Source: Stieleria mannarensis
GTDB taxonomy: Bacteria; Planctomycetota; Planctomycetia; Pirellulales; Pirellulaceae
Direction: 5' to 3'
Length of the DNA stretch: 64,000 nucleotides
NCBI RefSeq assembly: GCF_014154935.1
Contig: NZ_JACEHH010000039.1
Location: forward strand, 17,285-81,284
This document shows, piece after piece, positions 1 through 10,347 of the stretch. Under the pieces are notes generated by a model that saw only the letters and a list, made by a program, of their open reading frames with translations, made no database searches and was not told the DNA's origin. Each line of letters opens with the position of its first letter. The first letter of the stretch is position 1. The position numbers and the translations under genes were made by a program.

Positions 1-1
1 C

Positions 2-91
2 ATCTTTCTAATAGCGATTCATCTACTCATTGGCGTGTTGTTGGTCTTCCTGACACCATTGCTGCGTTTTTTGGTTCTTCCGGGAACTTAG
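2..91 (+). CDS. possible C-terminal end of a membrane protein (partial at left edge)
   Basis: Frame 2 is open from the window edge to a TAG at 89-91 and encodes 29 very hydrophobic residues (Ile, Leu, Val and Phe rich, ending in LPGT), as expected of a final transmembrane helix. The upstream part is outside the window, so no family can be named. Frame 1 is also open to about base 150 but has no recognisable character. The call rests only on hydrophobicity. Confidence 0.25.
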   Translation: MFLIAIHLLIGVLLVFLTPLLRFLVLPGT

Positions 92-310
92 TGGCTGCTC
101 TTGGATACTCGGGGAAGGCTCTTTCGGAAGATGTTCGCGGCCCTGGGTAATCGATACGGTGAAAGAGCTTCAGCGAACACCGCACAAACGACCACCACGC
201 ACCCCGCACAACACTCTCCAGTAGCCCACCCTCGCGTGCGATGCTCCGATGTTGCTGGACCGGTGGCAGATCCATTCCCACCGCAGGTTTCAATTCCCAA
301 TCTTTCATTG
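92..310. other. short region without recognised gene
   Basis: Small open frames exist on both strands, but none shows a recognisable motif or start context. Nothing further is seen before the GAPDH remnant. Confidence 0.4.
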
Positions 311-1258
311 CTAGCCACCGGTTAGGATTCGGATCGGTTGATCTCCGCCCAGCGGACCGAGGTTCAACGACACAAAGCGGTAAACCGCCGGCGGCACCAA
401 GACCAGACTATCGAATCGATCGGTCTTCTCGATCGATTCCCGGGGATCGTCTGTTCGCCTGAGAGCGGCGCGAATGCAATCGTCGGTTTCGGGAATCGTG
501 ATCGATTCCATGTGCACACTGATCGCTGCCATCACGGTCGATCCGTTCACGGCCAACGACTCCTCAAAGACATAGATCTCTGGCCGGTCACCGCGACGGC
601 GTCCGAGTTCGACGTAGTGCTTGGCCAGTTCGGCCGTCGATCGGATGCCCCGCCCGACGACGACACGAGGGATCATCTGCAAAGCCTCGATGATCTGCTT
701 TCGAGTTGCACTACCCTGAAGGTCGACCTAAAAATGTAAGACGTGACCGAACGTCGTGGGACAGTTGACCGAAACCGATGCCAGTCGCAGATTACGAAAG
801 ACGGAATTGACGTCGCGAGCATGATGTGATGGCCCCATGTTTGGAACAAGCGAGTTCATGGGGACCTTGCTCAACTTCCCCGGATCCGCCGATCGCCGCG
901 TGAGGGTCACAAAGGCCTGCTGGACTCCGAAAGCTCGGTCCAAGGCGTACAGGAATCTGGTCGTACCGGTCGAACTGCAACTGATCACACGAATGCGTTT
1001 TTGCCCGGCAACTTCATTGAAACTGGTCATCGAATGAAATGACGCTTCACAGGCTTCGCTCGTTTCACCGCCTTGGACGATCGTCACCAGATTCGGCACC
1101 GATTCCAGCAATTCGCGATGCTGTTGCGGAACACCACTCGGTGTGCAATCGAGAAGCACGTCGATCTTGACGAGCAGATCAGCAAACTCGCCGTGAATGG
1201 TTGGAAGCCTCGCCGCCACATCGCGGAGACCTATCGTTGACGACACGTAGATGTCGTG
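311..1258 (-). pseudogene. type II (archaeal-type) glyceraldehyde-3-phosphate dehydrogenase remnant
   Basis: Read leftward from about 1258, the translation follows the archaeal GAPDH family almost end to end. Landmarks are DVLLDCTPSGV, the FQGGE-like IVQGGE, the catalytic-Cys region ISCSSTGTTRF, the TRRSADP segment, LVPNMGPSHH, PTTFGH and the C-terminal VFEESLAVNG and VHMESITIPE. Two lesions are visible. The first 45 or so residues (the Rossmann GxGxxG start) are missing, with similarity beginning abruptly at HDIYVSS. An in-frame TAG at 728-730 interrupts the gene after GHVLHF, and the same frame continues as VDLQGSATRK. The end after SIEKTD also diverges. The intact enzyme would oxidise glyceraldehyde 3-phosphate with NAD(P). 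As it stands the gene is almost certainly dead. Confidence 0.85.
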
Positions 1259-1881
1259 CGTTTTGGCGACACGTATGATTCAATCGCGTGAGCGAGAATG
1301 TCAAAGCCGGTCTGCGCCGTAACGAGCTTCGGAACAGTCCAAGTCAGCTCTGGATCAACCAACGCGACGCGGGGAAACAAGTAATCACTTCGAATCCCAT
1401 CTTTAAGAGATTTCTCGGGGTCTCGTATGATTGCCGAGCGATTCAGCTCGCTACCGGTTCCGGCGGTTGTAGGAATACAAACCGATGGCAACGCTTTCGA
1501 GTCGACCTCCGTCCGTTTGTAGAGAAAATCGGCGGCCGGGCGGCGTGATGCAGCGACGCCAGCGATCGCTTTGGCGCAATCGAGTACGGAACCACCTCCG
1601 AGAGCGACAATGACCTCGGCGCGGTAGTTACGTGCCTCGGCGGCCCCCCGATCAATGTCTGTCGTCGTTGGACTTAACTCCAGACCACAACAGCGTCGGA
1701 CACTCAATGAATGCTGATTCAAATCGTCCAACAACCGCTCGGACAGGCCAAGCCGGTCCATCGCAGAACAACCCGTCACAACGAACACGCGTTTGCCAAG
1801 TGACGCGGTCACCTCGCCGGCCCGCTGGAATGTACCAGCACCAAAGAAAAGCTTCGTCGGTACGTGAAAACCGAAATGCAA
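1231..1881 (-). pseudogene. iron-containing alcohol dehydrogenase, 3'-truncated
   Basis: The frame from the ATG at 1881 gives a good N-terminal two thirds of a group III (Fe-dependent) alcohol dehydrogenase. It shows the N-terminal FGAGTF motif, ALGGGSVLDCAKAIA for nucleotide binding, PTTAGTGSE, and the start of the metal-binding region DILAHAIESY. After HAIESYVSPK the similarity stops and the frame ends at TAG 1231-1233. The family is usually about 380 residues; 216 remain. At the break the sequence passes, in another frame, straight into the GAPDH remnant. A deletion removing the 3' third of this gene and the 5' end of the next explains both truncations. Two of the usual metal-ligand histidines would lie in the missing part, so activity is not expected. 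Confidence 0.85.
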
Positions 1882-2329
1882 CGATCAGCCGGGAGCAGGA
1901 AAGGGCCTGGTTGTACGCAACAATGGAGCAATCATTGAACGTGCCCCTATTGAAAAAGCCCCTTCACGCAAAACACTTCGCGGTAGTTCACTCGATTCGC
2001 TCTGCTTTTCAAATCGAGTCGTTCTGGCAAGGCACCCAAAAAAACAAGCCCGACGTGCGGACACGTCGAGCTTGTTGGTTGGGTTCGTTGGGCTGCAATG
2101 CTCCTCCGCAAAAGATCCCTCTTTTGCATAAGGAGAAGGGCCATGGTGAAGCCCTCCCTGCCTCACCATGGCCCATCAGTGCTGGAACGATGGCACCGAT
2201 CGTTCCACCCTCCCAATCCATGGTACCTGGAGTATCGGCACCCGCACCGCGATTCCTGTAGCGGTTTCGCGGCGTCGGCCGATTTTTTTCTTCGTCCAGG
2301 TGAGGCAATTTGCTAGCAAACGCGTTTAC
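1882..2329. other. gene-free region with hairpins
   Basis: No convincing coding frame. It holds the terminator at 2036-2075 and a perfect 12-bp inverted repeat (GGGCCATGGTGA at about 2137-2148 pairing with TCACCATGGCCC around 2162-2173), probably a dispersed REP-like hairpin. The short open frames here on both strands show no family resemblance. Confidence 0.5.
2036..2075 (-). terminator. intrinsic terminator, minus strand
   Basis: Bases 2044-2057 and 2062-2075 form a 14-bp stem with one mismatch and a 4-nt loop. On the minus strand the stem is followed by seven T residues (A run at 2038-2044 on the plus strand). It suits leftward transcription, for instance from the Cys-rich protein gene ending at 2414. 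Confidence 0.7.
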
Positions 2330-2417
2330 CGCTTCCCAGCGAAGCGATCACGGCTTCCCAGCGGAGCGATCACGGCTTCCCAGCGGAGCGATCACGGCTT
2401 CCCAGCGGAGCGATCAC
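2330..2417. repeat. 22-bp tandem repeat, four copies
   Basis: Four head-to-tail copies of a 22-bp unit containing CTTCCCAGCGGAGCGATCAC lie at 2330-2351, 2352-2373, 2374-2395 and 2396-2417. Copies 2 to 4 are identical; copy 1 differs at two bases. The last copy overlaps the stop codon of the Cys-rich protein gene by four bases. There are no spacers, so it is not a CRISPR array. Confidence 0.9.
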
Positions 2418-3139
2418 TGTGCGTTGCTGCCGGCAGACCATTCGGCCGGTGCGGGGCCGCAATCGACCGGGGCTGCGGCACAGCCACCGTTGTCGCAGTT
2501 TCCGTTGCAGCAGCCGTTCTTGCAGCCATGCGATTTGCCGTGGATCGACAGATCGATGTGCGTTCGGCAGCGGTTTTGGAATCCGTCCCAGACGTGGACG
2601 TTGCAGGCGTTGGATCGCCAGTATTGATAGAACGTCGACGTCGGCAACTGGGGCGGCGTGTAGGGCTGGCACGAACCGTGTTGGATCCGATGCCCACAGT
2701 TGTGCCCGGCACCGCAATGGTTGCCACAGCCCGAGTTGCAGGATTGGCAGCTGGCGACCGAGGCGACCGGTGCGGCCGCCGCCGCGTGGTGCTGTGCCTG
2801 GCTGTCCGCGATCGGGGCGGGCGGAGTGGGCAGTTTTTCCGCGGCCGGGGGCACCGTCACGGCTTCGGCGGCCGGAGTGGTCGTCAATTCCGTCGCTTGG
2901 GTCGGTTCACCGATGGCCTGGACGGTCTGGTCCACCAGAGTGGTCGCCCGCGGCGGGGCGACATCTCGCAGCGGGGCCGGCGGGGTGGCTTCGGGAACAC
3001 TGTCAAACGTGACGTCGGCCAACAGCGCGTCAAAATCGCTTTTAGCTTGGGCCTGTCCGGCCGTCACGATGGCCCCGGCAAACAATGCTGCGAGGACCAA
3101 TCGCGCGAAGGGGTTGCGAGTACGCATGAGAACATCCAT
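2414..3139 (-). CDS. secreted Cys-rich protein of unknown function
   Basis: 241 residues starting at the ATG 3139 (MDVLMRTR); a second ATG lies at 3127. The reading frame is open much further upstream, but this start places a clear signal peptide (RTRNPFARLVLAALFAGAIV, cleaved after AQA) at the N-terminus. A Pro/Ala/Thr-rich low-complexity stretch follows (about 55-125). The C-terminal half is rich in Cys, His and Gly (CQSCNSGCGNHCGAGHNCGH; later CKNGCCNGNCDNGGC), suggesting disulfides or metal binding outside the cytoplasm. Between them is a more ordinary aromatic segment (TFYQYWRSNACNVHVWDGFQ). I do not recognise the family. No clear Shine-Dalgarno precedes the start. The gene stands alone, and its stop abuts the tandem repeat. 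Confidence 0.7.
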   Translation of the reverse strand: MDVLMRTRNPFARLVLAALFAGAIVTAGQAQAKSDFDALLADVTFDSVPEATPPAPLRDVAPPRATTLVDQTVQAIGEPTQATELTTTPAAEAVTVPPAAEKLPTPPAPIADSQAQHHAAAAAPVASVASCQSCNSGCGNHCGAGHNCGHRIQHGSCQPYTPPQLPTSTFYQYWRSNACNVHVWDGFQNRCRTHIDLSIHGKSHGCKNGCCNGNCDNGGCAAAPVDCGPAPAEWSAGSNAQ

Positions 3140-3597
3140 GTGCTTGGTGGAGGGGGAGAGGGAGATCGGCATGCCGCCCGCCGCCATTGCCGGCGCAGCA
3201 TCCATGCCTGTATCGGTTCTTTCACTGTAAGCCTTCCCGCGCAAGGCCGCCGACGCAAATCGCAGCCGAGAAAACTTTGCAAATCCGACCGCTGGGTGAG
3301 CGTGCATTCGAATCGACGCGGCGTCCTTTTGCAGCCGGCAAACCGCCCCTCGTCCCTGGGGATTACCGGAACGGAACAACCGGACTCGGGGACCGCGCAC
3401 TCGACCGCGGTTTGTTGAGAAAGTCGCGAGTCAATGGACTCCATCCCCTGGTCCAAGTATTCAACTTGGGCTGGACTGTCGCCGTGTTCTCCGAACTCGG
3501 CGCCCCAAAAGCGAAGCGTTCCCCCGCGCCGACCTCGGAGGGGACGGCGGCTGTCCCCCACTGCAAAACTGTCCCCCGCTGCGATCGTGCCCGCGTT
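3140..3597. other. gene-free region
   Basis: No start-proximal coding signal or strong hairpin was found. Open frames here are upstream extensions of the flanking minus-strand gene or antisense artefacts of high G+C. Confidence 0.4.
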
Positions 3598-6240
3598 TCA
3601 ATCCTGATCGTCTGGCGAGATCACGCCCAGGACCGCTTGGCGGACCTGCGATTGACGCTCTTTCGATTCCACTTGCCGGCCGTCGGCTTCGGTCAGATAA
3701 AACACGTCGGCGACCTGATCCAGGTGCGTGTCGATCTTGGCAAAATGCAGCACCAGGTTCAGCTCCGACAGCGCGGTGGCGACGCGGTACAGCAACCCGG
3801 TTTGGTCATAGGCGAACAGCGACAAGATCGTGAACCGTTCCAGCGTCTCGTTGTCCAAATCCACCTTGGTCGGCAACACGTTCAGGGTTTCGGACTCGTC
3901 CTTTTTCTTGCCGACCGACCACTTGCGTTTGCGCGGCGGCAGTGGCGAATCCGGCGAATCGAGCAGTTGTTTCACGCGTTCCGAAACGGCATCGAGTCGC
4001 TCCGGCGGGGGCTGATCGGGGTAGTCGGGATCGGAGACCCAGAACTCGTCCCAGACGATGTCTTCGAGCGTGACGATTTCCGCCCGCAGGATATCGATCC
4101 CGCACGACATGAAGGCACCGGCGAGCCGGGCAAAGATGCCGACCCGGGTGTCGCCTTGGCGAAAGATGACGACGAATCGCATCGCCGAGGGGATCGGATC
4201 GTAGTGGGAAAAACAAAGCGTCCGTTGGCCGGCATCCAGCGCGGCCGCAACGTGGATCAACTGCGTCGCCAGATCTTCCGGTTTCTCCCGCCGCAACATC
4301 GACAACGGGATCTGGCGGAGCAGGTCCAAACTGGTCGCCGCGGTGGTTTCGTCCCCCAAGCACTCTCGAACCTGGTAGCGGATTTCGTCGGCCAGTTCGG
4401 CCTGGTCGGCATCCAGGTCACCGGTTTCGAAATACCGCCGCGTCCTCAGATACAGGTCCTCGATCAATTTCATCTTCCAATCGGTCAGCACGTCGGGACC
4501 GACCGCCGCCAGATCCGCGACCGAATGGATGATCAACAACTCCAATCGACGGATCGATCCGACTTCTTTGGCGAACGAGATGACGATTTCGGGATCGTTC
4601 AAATCATGGCGAAAGGCGACCGTGTTGACCGACAAATGCTTCAACACCAACCATTCCAAAATTTCGATGCTGCTGGCATCCAAATCCAACCGCTCGCCGG
4701 TCTTGCGGGCGATCCTGGCGCCGACGATCGAGTGATCCTCCTCGTACCCTTTGCCGATGTCGTGGATCAGGAGCGCCAGGTGCAACAAGGTTTTGTCTTT
4801 CAACCGGCGATAGCGACGTCCCATCGCCGTCGGATCATCGGCAAAATCGGTCGCCACTTCGACGGCTCGAATGCAGTGGGCATCGACGGTGTATTTGTGA
4901 TAGGCGTTGAACTGCAACAACCCGCGGGTGCGTTTGAAATCGGGGATCAGCTGGTCGATGATCCGCAGTTCGTGCAACCGCCGCAACAAGGGCGCCAGCC
5001 GACCGCCGCGGCTGAGCAGCGACAAGAACGCGCCGACCGATTCGGCGTCCGGCCGCGACGGTTGCCGTTCCTGCATGGCCTTGCGAATCGTTTGCCAGGT
5101 GTGATGCCCGATCCGTCGATTGTGATGATTGGCCAGACTCATGAACCGCAGGATCCGCGGCAGACTTAGCGCGAACTCATCCTGCTTCGACGCTTCGACC
5201 CAGATGTGTGTCGGGCCCATCAGAACATCGGTCCCGATCCGCCGGGCCCGGATCCGTTCGATGAACTGACCGATCAGCGGCCGGCTGCGGTTGTCGTCGG
5301 CAAAGAACCGGGCGGCATAGCGGACGTCCCGCGTGACATCAAAGTACTGCTGCATGAACGCTTCGACCGGCAACACGCCTTCGCGGCCCTTGTATCCCCA
5401 GGCCTTGGCGATCACCACCTGCGTCGCCCGGTCCAGCACATCCTGAGCCCGGTTTTCGCGAAAATGCAACTCGTTTCGCAACCGGATCAGAAAATCATAG
5501 GCCCGCCGCAACATGCGATAGTCTTCATCGGTCAACGTTCCGAGTTTCAACAACCGCTCCAAATCGACCTCGCCGTAGCGGGCGAATCCGATCCAGCGAA
5601 TCATTTGGATGTCACGCAATCCGCCGCGGGACTTCTTGACATTGGGCGTCAACAGATAGTTGGTCTCGCCCCACTTGTTGCGTTCCTCCTGGCGGGCTTG
5701 GGTCAAATCCCGGACCAGCCGACCGCCGCGGCGGACCGCGCCGTGCCGCAACGATTGAAAGAAACTCTTAAACACCTTCAAACTGCCGGCCAAAAAACGC
5801 GATTCGGTCAGCGAAGTAAAGATGACCGGATCGGACCAGGACAGCGAACACGCTTCGCGTGGGGTCCGCAGTGCGAATCCGACCTCCAAACCGATGTCGA
5901 CCAGATCGCGGGTCAACGCCTGGGCCAGTTTTTCGGCGACCGCGGTGGATCGCCCGCGGACGATCAACATCAGGTCGGCGTCCGAATACGGCGCCAGGTC
6001 GCGACGCCCGAACCCGCCGTGGGCCACCAGGGCGACACCGGCCGGCGTGACCGAGTCGAAGTAATCGGCGCAGGCCTGGTTCCAGACCTCCAACACCAAG
6101 TCGTCGTACAGATCGCTGACCAGGGTGGAAACCTGCGTCCCCCGCGACCCGGCATCATGTTGACGGCGACACCGCTCGCGTCCCTCGCGCAGCATCTTGC
6201 GGCCGCGTAAGACAACCTCCGAGAGCGAGGAACCAGCCAT
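3598..6240 (-). CDS. glnD: [protein-PII] uridylyltransferase / uridylyl-removing enzyme
   Basis: 880 residues from the ATG 6240 (MAGSSLSEVV). GlnD uridylylates PII when glutamine is low and removes UMP when glutamine is high. The nucleotidyltransferase motif GGFGRRDLAPYSDADLM is at about 75-91. A GlnD-type linker follows, then an HD phosphohydrolase domain (KTLLHLALLIHDIGKGYEED). Two C-terminal ACT domains bind glutamine; the last begins near RFTILSLFAYDQTGLLYRVA. The length matches the family (850-950). The frame is open for 86 more codons upstream, but that part overlaps a dispersed repeat and shows no similarity, so it is excluded. The PII gene lies just upstream on the same strand, 298 bp away, so enzyme and substrate are paired. 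Confidence 0.95.
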   Translation of the reverse strand: MAGSSLSEVVLRGRKMLREGRERCRRQHDAGSRGTQVSTLVSDLYDDLVLEVWNQACADYFDSVTPAGVALVAHGGFGRRDLAPYSDADLMLIVRGRSTAVAEKLAQALTRDLVDIGLEVGFALRTPREACSLSWSDPVIFTSLTESRFLAGSLKVFKSFFQSLRHGAVRRGGRLVRDLTQARQEERNKWGETNYLLTPNVKKSRGGLRDIQMIRWIGFARYGEVDLERLLKLGTLTDEDYRMLRRAYDFLIRLRNELHFRENRAQDVLDRATQVVIAKAWGYKGREGVLPVEAFMQQYFDVTRDVRYAARFFADDNRSRPLIGQFIERIRARRIGTDVLMGPTHIWVEASKQDEFALSLPRILRFMSLANHHNRRIGHHTWQTIRKAMQERQPSRPDAESVGAFLSLLSRGGRLAPLLRRLHELRIIDQLIPDFKRTRGLLQFNAYHKYTVDAHCIRAVEVATDFADDPTAMGRRYRRLKDKTLLHLALLIHDIGKGYEEDHSIVGARIARKTGERLDLDASSIEILEWLVLKHLSVNTVAFRHDLNDPEIVISFAKEVGSIRRLELLIIHSVADLAAVGPDVLTDWKMKLIEDLYLRTRRYFETGDLDADQAELADEIRYQVRECLGDETTAATSLDLLRQIPLSMLRREKPEDLATQLIHVAAALDAGQRTLCFSHYDPIPSAMRFVVIFRQGDTRVGIFARLAGAFMSCGIDILRAEIVTLEDIVWDEFWVSDPDYPDQPPPERLDAVSERVKQLLDSPDSPLPPRKRKWSVGKKKDESETLNVLPTKVDLDNETLERFTILSLFAYDQTGLLYRVATALSELNLVLHFAKIDTHLDQVADVFYLTEADGRQVESKERQSQVRQAVLGVISPDDQD

Positions 6241-6284
6241 CAAGAATACGCCGCCTCGTGGTGCGTCAACTTTGAAACCTAGGG

Positions 6285-6369
6285 CGCGGCAGATTGGTTT
6301 TGGGTAGTGGACGAGGCGACGAGTCCATTCGGATGGCGAACTGCGAGTCCCCCTCGCATCGTCCACGAC
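6285..6369. repeat. dispersed palindromic repeat, family B copy 1
   Basis: About 85 bp, strongly similar to 18969-19053. The core runs from GGTAGTGGACGA to GTCCACGAC, and the two ends are inverted with respect to each other (GTGGACGA ... TCGTCCAC), so the element can fold into one long hairpin. It sits between glnB and glnD. Confidence 0.85.
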
Positions 6370-6538
6370 TGCTTCCCCGTGGTTCGCGAAATCAGTTCCC
6401 CCACCAGCGCCGGCGCCCCCGACGACAGAGTTTGAACCCCCAAAGGCACCGCGCCGTTGCGACGTGTCCTCACCCCGCGCCGCGAAACCGCGCAACAAAC
6501 CCGTTCGACGGGGCCCTGTCGAGCGTTTCTTTGCCGCG

Positions 6539-7649
<1,111 letters not shown>

Positions 7650-7785
7650 GATGCACCCGGCTGGAATGGAATCTGTGAAGATTCTTTTTAGGGCGATTCG
7701 CTTCCACGACAAGTCCGCCGCGCCGAGAAAGCTGAATTCGATTTTCCCGCCCCTGTTTTGCCCCTGTTTTGATTAACCCGGATTG

Positions 7786-8244
7786 ATGCCCCAGCCCAAC
7801 CAACCGCCGACCAAACGCGCCGCCGGCATCCTGCTGATCACACGATCGAAGCCCCGCCAATTCCTGCTGATGCGGCACCACGACCGCTGGGATTTGCCCA
7901 AAGGACATTGCGATCGGGACGAATCGGATCTGCAAACCGCGTTGCGGGAAACGGAGGAAGAAACCGGATTGGCCTCCGACAACATCCAAATCGACTCCGA
8001 CTTTCGATTCGAATTGAGTTACCCCGTGCGATACAAACGCCACGGCGAGCAAACGTTCCTCAAAACCGTCGTCTACCTGCTCGGCAGCGTCGAATCGGCC
8101 TTCACCCCCACGCTGACCGAGCATCCGGGATTCCGCTGGTTCCCCTGGAATCCGCCGCATCAGATCCAAACCCAAACGATCGACCCGCTGCTGCAGGCCG
8201 TCGCCGAGCATTTGGAACGATCCGAACGTCAATCCGCTTCGTAA
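7786..8244 (+). CDS. Nudix hydrolase, bis(5'-nucleosyl)-tetraphosphatase-like
   Basis: 152 residues from ATG 7786 (MPQPNQPPTKRAAG). The Nudix box fits the GX5EX7REUXEEXGU pattern with G40, E46, R54, E55, E58, E59 and G61. Short length, the N-terminal RAAGILLITR strand and the DLPKGH lead-in resemble the ApnA-hydrolase branch, which cleaves diadenosine polyphosphates; substrate cannot be fixed from sequence. The gene is divergent from the adenosyltransferase gene and overlaps the 3' end of the convergent lipoprotein gene by 16 bp. Confidence 0.88.
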   Translation: MPQPNQPPTKRAAGILLITRSKPRQFLLMRHHDRWDLPKGHCDRDESDLQTALRETEEETGLASDNIQIDSDFRFELSYPVRYKRHGEQTFLKTVVYLLGSVESAFTPTLTEHPGFRWFPWNPPHQIQTQTIDPLLQAVAEHLERSERQSAS

Positions 8245-9977
8245 CTCGCCCCGCGGATTTCAATCTCGATTTCCGCCAGACGCCGAAAGACCCGGGCCAG
8301 CTCGCCGCTTAGATCCGCATCTCCGTCCGGCCGGCTTAAACAAATTTGATCGGCACGATTGATTCGAGACGTCATCGGATCGATCGAAATCCACTCGCCA
8401 TCGATCGATGCCACCACCCAGGCGTCTAGATTCATCCTCAAGCGGTCTCCAGCAGATCGATCATCCGACCGGGATGGCGAAAGCCCGAACACGACACGGG
8501 CCGGAATTTGACGGACGCGTAACAAGGCGGTGATCAAAACGGCGTGGTCGATCACACCGCCCTGACCGGAACGGACGATCGCCGAAGCCGGACGCAAATC
8601 GCCTTGGGGGATCAACGCCAGGTCGTTCTGAACCAGCCGCGCCAGTTCCCGGGCCAAATCACCGTCAGCCAGCTCGCCGATCGCGCCGGCCATCCGGATC
8701 ACCGACGCATCAGCAGTGTCGATAAGTTCCGTCGCCTCGGTATCGATCGGCAGGGCGACCGACCGATCCTGCTGAAACCCCGCCGGTGCCTTTGCCTGAG
8801 TCGACACCAACACGTGCACTCCGTCGTCGCGCTCGCGCACGGATTGCCCCGCGACGGCCGGAATGACTTCACCGGCGATCGCGGCCGGATCGGCCTTGGT
8901 GCCCGCTTCGGGTTCCGGCCGGTCTTGCGATCGCGACGTGTCGACGACCACATACGCGACCTCCGTCGGATCGGCATCCCGGCGCAGGGTCCCCGCCACG
9001 CTAAAAACGACTTTCCGGTCGTCCGGTTGATCGAACAAATCGCCTGCCGTCGCGCGGTCGGTCCGAAACGATTCCAGCCGCAAACCGATGTGCAACGATT
9101 TTTCGATCACGCCCTGGTCGTCGATCCAAACGACCAACGAATCGACTTGCCGGCCGTCCTGAAAGGTCGACACCTCGACTTCGCGGAGGGTTCGGTAGTT
9201 GCCGCTCAGCATCGGCACCGACGCCTCCCCGATACAACGCAACTCGATCACTCCGATCGATTCGAGCGAAGGCATCAAGACGGACAACCGTCGTGTCTGG
9301 CCGGTTTCGATTTTCCGCCGTCGCAACGTCTGCTCCAGCGCGAACAACCCGCGTGTCTCCGCCGGCCAATCCAACCGGTTGGTCTTTGGACCGCCTCGGC
9401 CGGTCGTGGTGACCGTCAGTTTCTGTTGGTTGCGCGTCCCACGCGCCGAGGAGGAGATCGGTCCGGCGTGCACGTCGCTGGTGAAACTCTCAAGCGTCCC
9501 GTCGACCGACTCGACGCTGGCAAGCATGGTGCGACGGACGAACGAGGCGTTGCCGGTCCGAAAGATCATCCGCTCGCGACGACGGTATCGGGCTTCGGTC
9601 GCGGCGGCAAACTCGATGCCGTCGATCACCGCATCGGCTTTGATTTCCGTCACCCCCACGACTTGGCTGCCGAACCGGTGCACGTACCAGGCACTCCAAT
9701 CCCCTTCGAACGCTTCTCGCGAGGCTGGATCCGCGGCCGCGTTCTGTTCGCTTTCCGCTGTTTCGTTGGACTCGGTTTGTCCCACCTCTGCCGCCGGCGG
9801 CCCGATCGGCGGTCGCGGCGGAATCAAGTCCTTGCAACCCGACGTCGCCAGCAGAGCCAACACAACGACGATCGACGTCAGCGCGCCGACCAACCACCGC
9901 GGGCAAGGCCTTTGCCACGCACGGTCGCCTCCCATCCATAACCTCATCGACAACGACGAATTCATGACGCTGGCCAT
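8229..9977 (-). CDS. lipoprotein with degenerate transglutaminase-like domain
   Basis: 582 residues if started at ATG 9977; ATG 9965 is equally possible. A membrane segment and lipobox (LLATSGC, Cys near 48) predict a lipoprotein. After a low-complexity linker comes a long domain of unknown family. The C-terminal 130 residues resemble a transglutaminase-like core: RSGQGGVIDHAVLITALLR, QIPARVVFG, DAWVVASIDGEWISIDP. The Cys of the usual GxCxDxA pattern is Val here, and the His of HxW is Asp, so only the last Asp of the triad remains. This suggests a binding or structural role rather than catalysis. The gene is convergent with, and overlaps, the Nudix gene. Confidence 0.75.
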   Translation of the reverse strand: MASVMNSSLSMRLWMGGDRAWQRPCPRWLVGALTSIVVVLALLATSGCKDLIPPRPPIGPPAAEVGQTESNETAESEQNAAADPASREAFEGDWSAWYVHRFGSQVVGVTEIKADAVIDGIEFAAATEARYRRRERMIFRTGNASFVRRTMLASVESVDGTLESFTSDVHAGPISSSARGTRNQQKLTVTTTGRGGPKTNRLDWPAETRGLFALEQTLRRRKIETGQTRRLSVLMPSLESIGVIELRCIGEASVPMLSGNYRTLREVEVSTFQDGRQVDSLVVWIDDQGVIEKSLHIGLRLESFRTDRATAGDLFDQPDDRKVVFSVAGTLRRDADPTEVAYVVVDTSRSQDRPEPEAGTKADPAAIAGEVIPAVAGQSVRERDDGVHVLVSTQAKAPAGFQQDRSVALPIDTEATELIDTADASVIRMAGAIGELADGDLARELARLVQNDLALIPQGDLRPASAIVRSGQGGVIDHAVLITALLRVRQIPARVVFGLSPSRSDDRSAGDRLRMNLDAWVVASIDGEWISIDPMTSRINRADQICLSRPDGDADLSGELARVFRRLAEIEIEIRGASYEAD

Positions 9978-10125
9978 CCGACCTCTCGAAAAAAGTGAAC
10001 GCGACGCCCTGATCGCCGCACTTGCAATCTATCACGCCGGGACGCCCTATGGCATCGACGCAACATCAATCGCCTCGGCATGGCGCCCGGCGGTACGAAA
10101 TGTTGCCTTTGGACAACACGTTTAA
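9964..10125 (+). CDS. possible small protein, divergent from the lipoprotein gene
   Basis: ATG 9964 opens a 53-residue frame (MTLAIRPLEKSERDALIAAL...) that overlaps the start of the divergent lipoprotein gene by 14 bases. Its first 25 residues look like a normal amphipathic N-terminus, but no family is recognised and the end is low in character. It may be a gene remnant. Confidence 0.2.
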   Translation: MTLAIRPLEKSERDALIAALAIYHAGTPYGIDATSIASAWRPAVRNVAFGQHV

Positions 10126-10347
10126 CTCAACCGAAGGAGTCCGATTGCAGGGATCGATCCGGTCAATTCGCCTGATCCGAACATGCCTGAACGATTTCTT
10201 GGGGCGGCAGATCCGGCTTGGCGAAACGATGCGCCCCGGCCACCACATGACCTAGCGTTGGCTGTAGACCGAGGCGGAGGTTGACTTCGCCCGATCTTCA
10301 TAGTTCCCGTGACCATCCCCCCCGCGATAAGAACCGGACCGCCTGAC

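Noticed and set aside
1885..2169. 94-codon minus-strand frame upstream of the Fe-ADH remnant
   Set aside because: It runs through a terminator hairpin and a palindrome, and its composition is not protein-like.
2330..2417. CRISPR array
   Set aside because: The 22-bp repeats are directly abutting with no spacers, and no cas gene is present.
3187..5169. 660-codon open frame opposite glnD
   Set aside because: It lies antisense to clearly conserved GlnD domains; long antisense frames are expected in G+C-rich DNA with strong third-base bias. The translation is Arg/Gln/Asp-rich without any domain.
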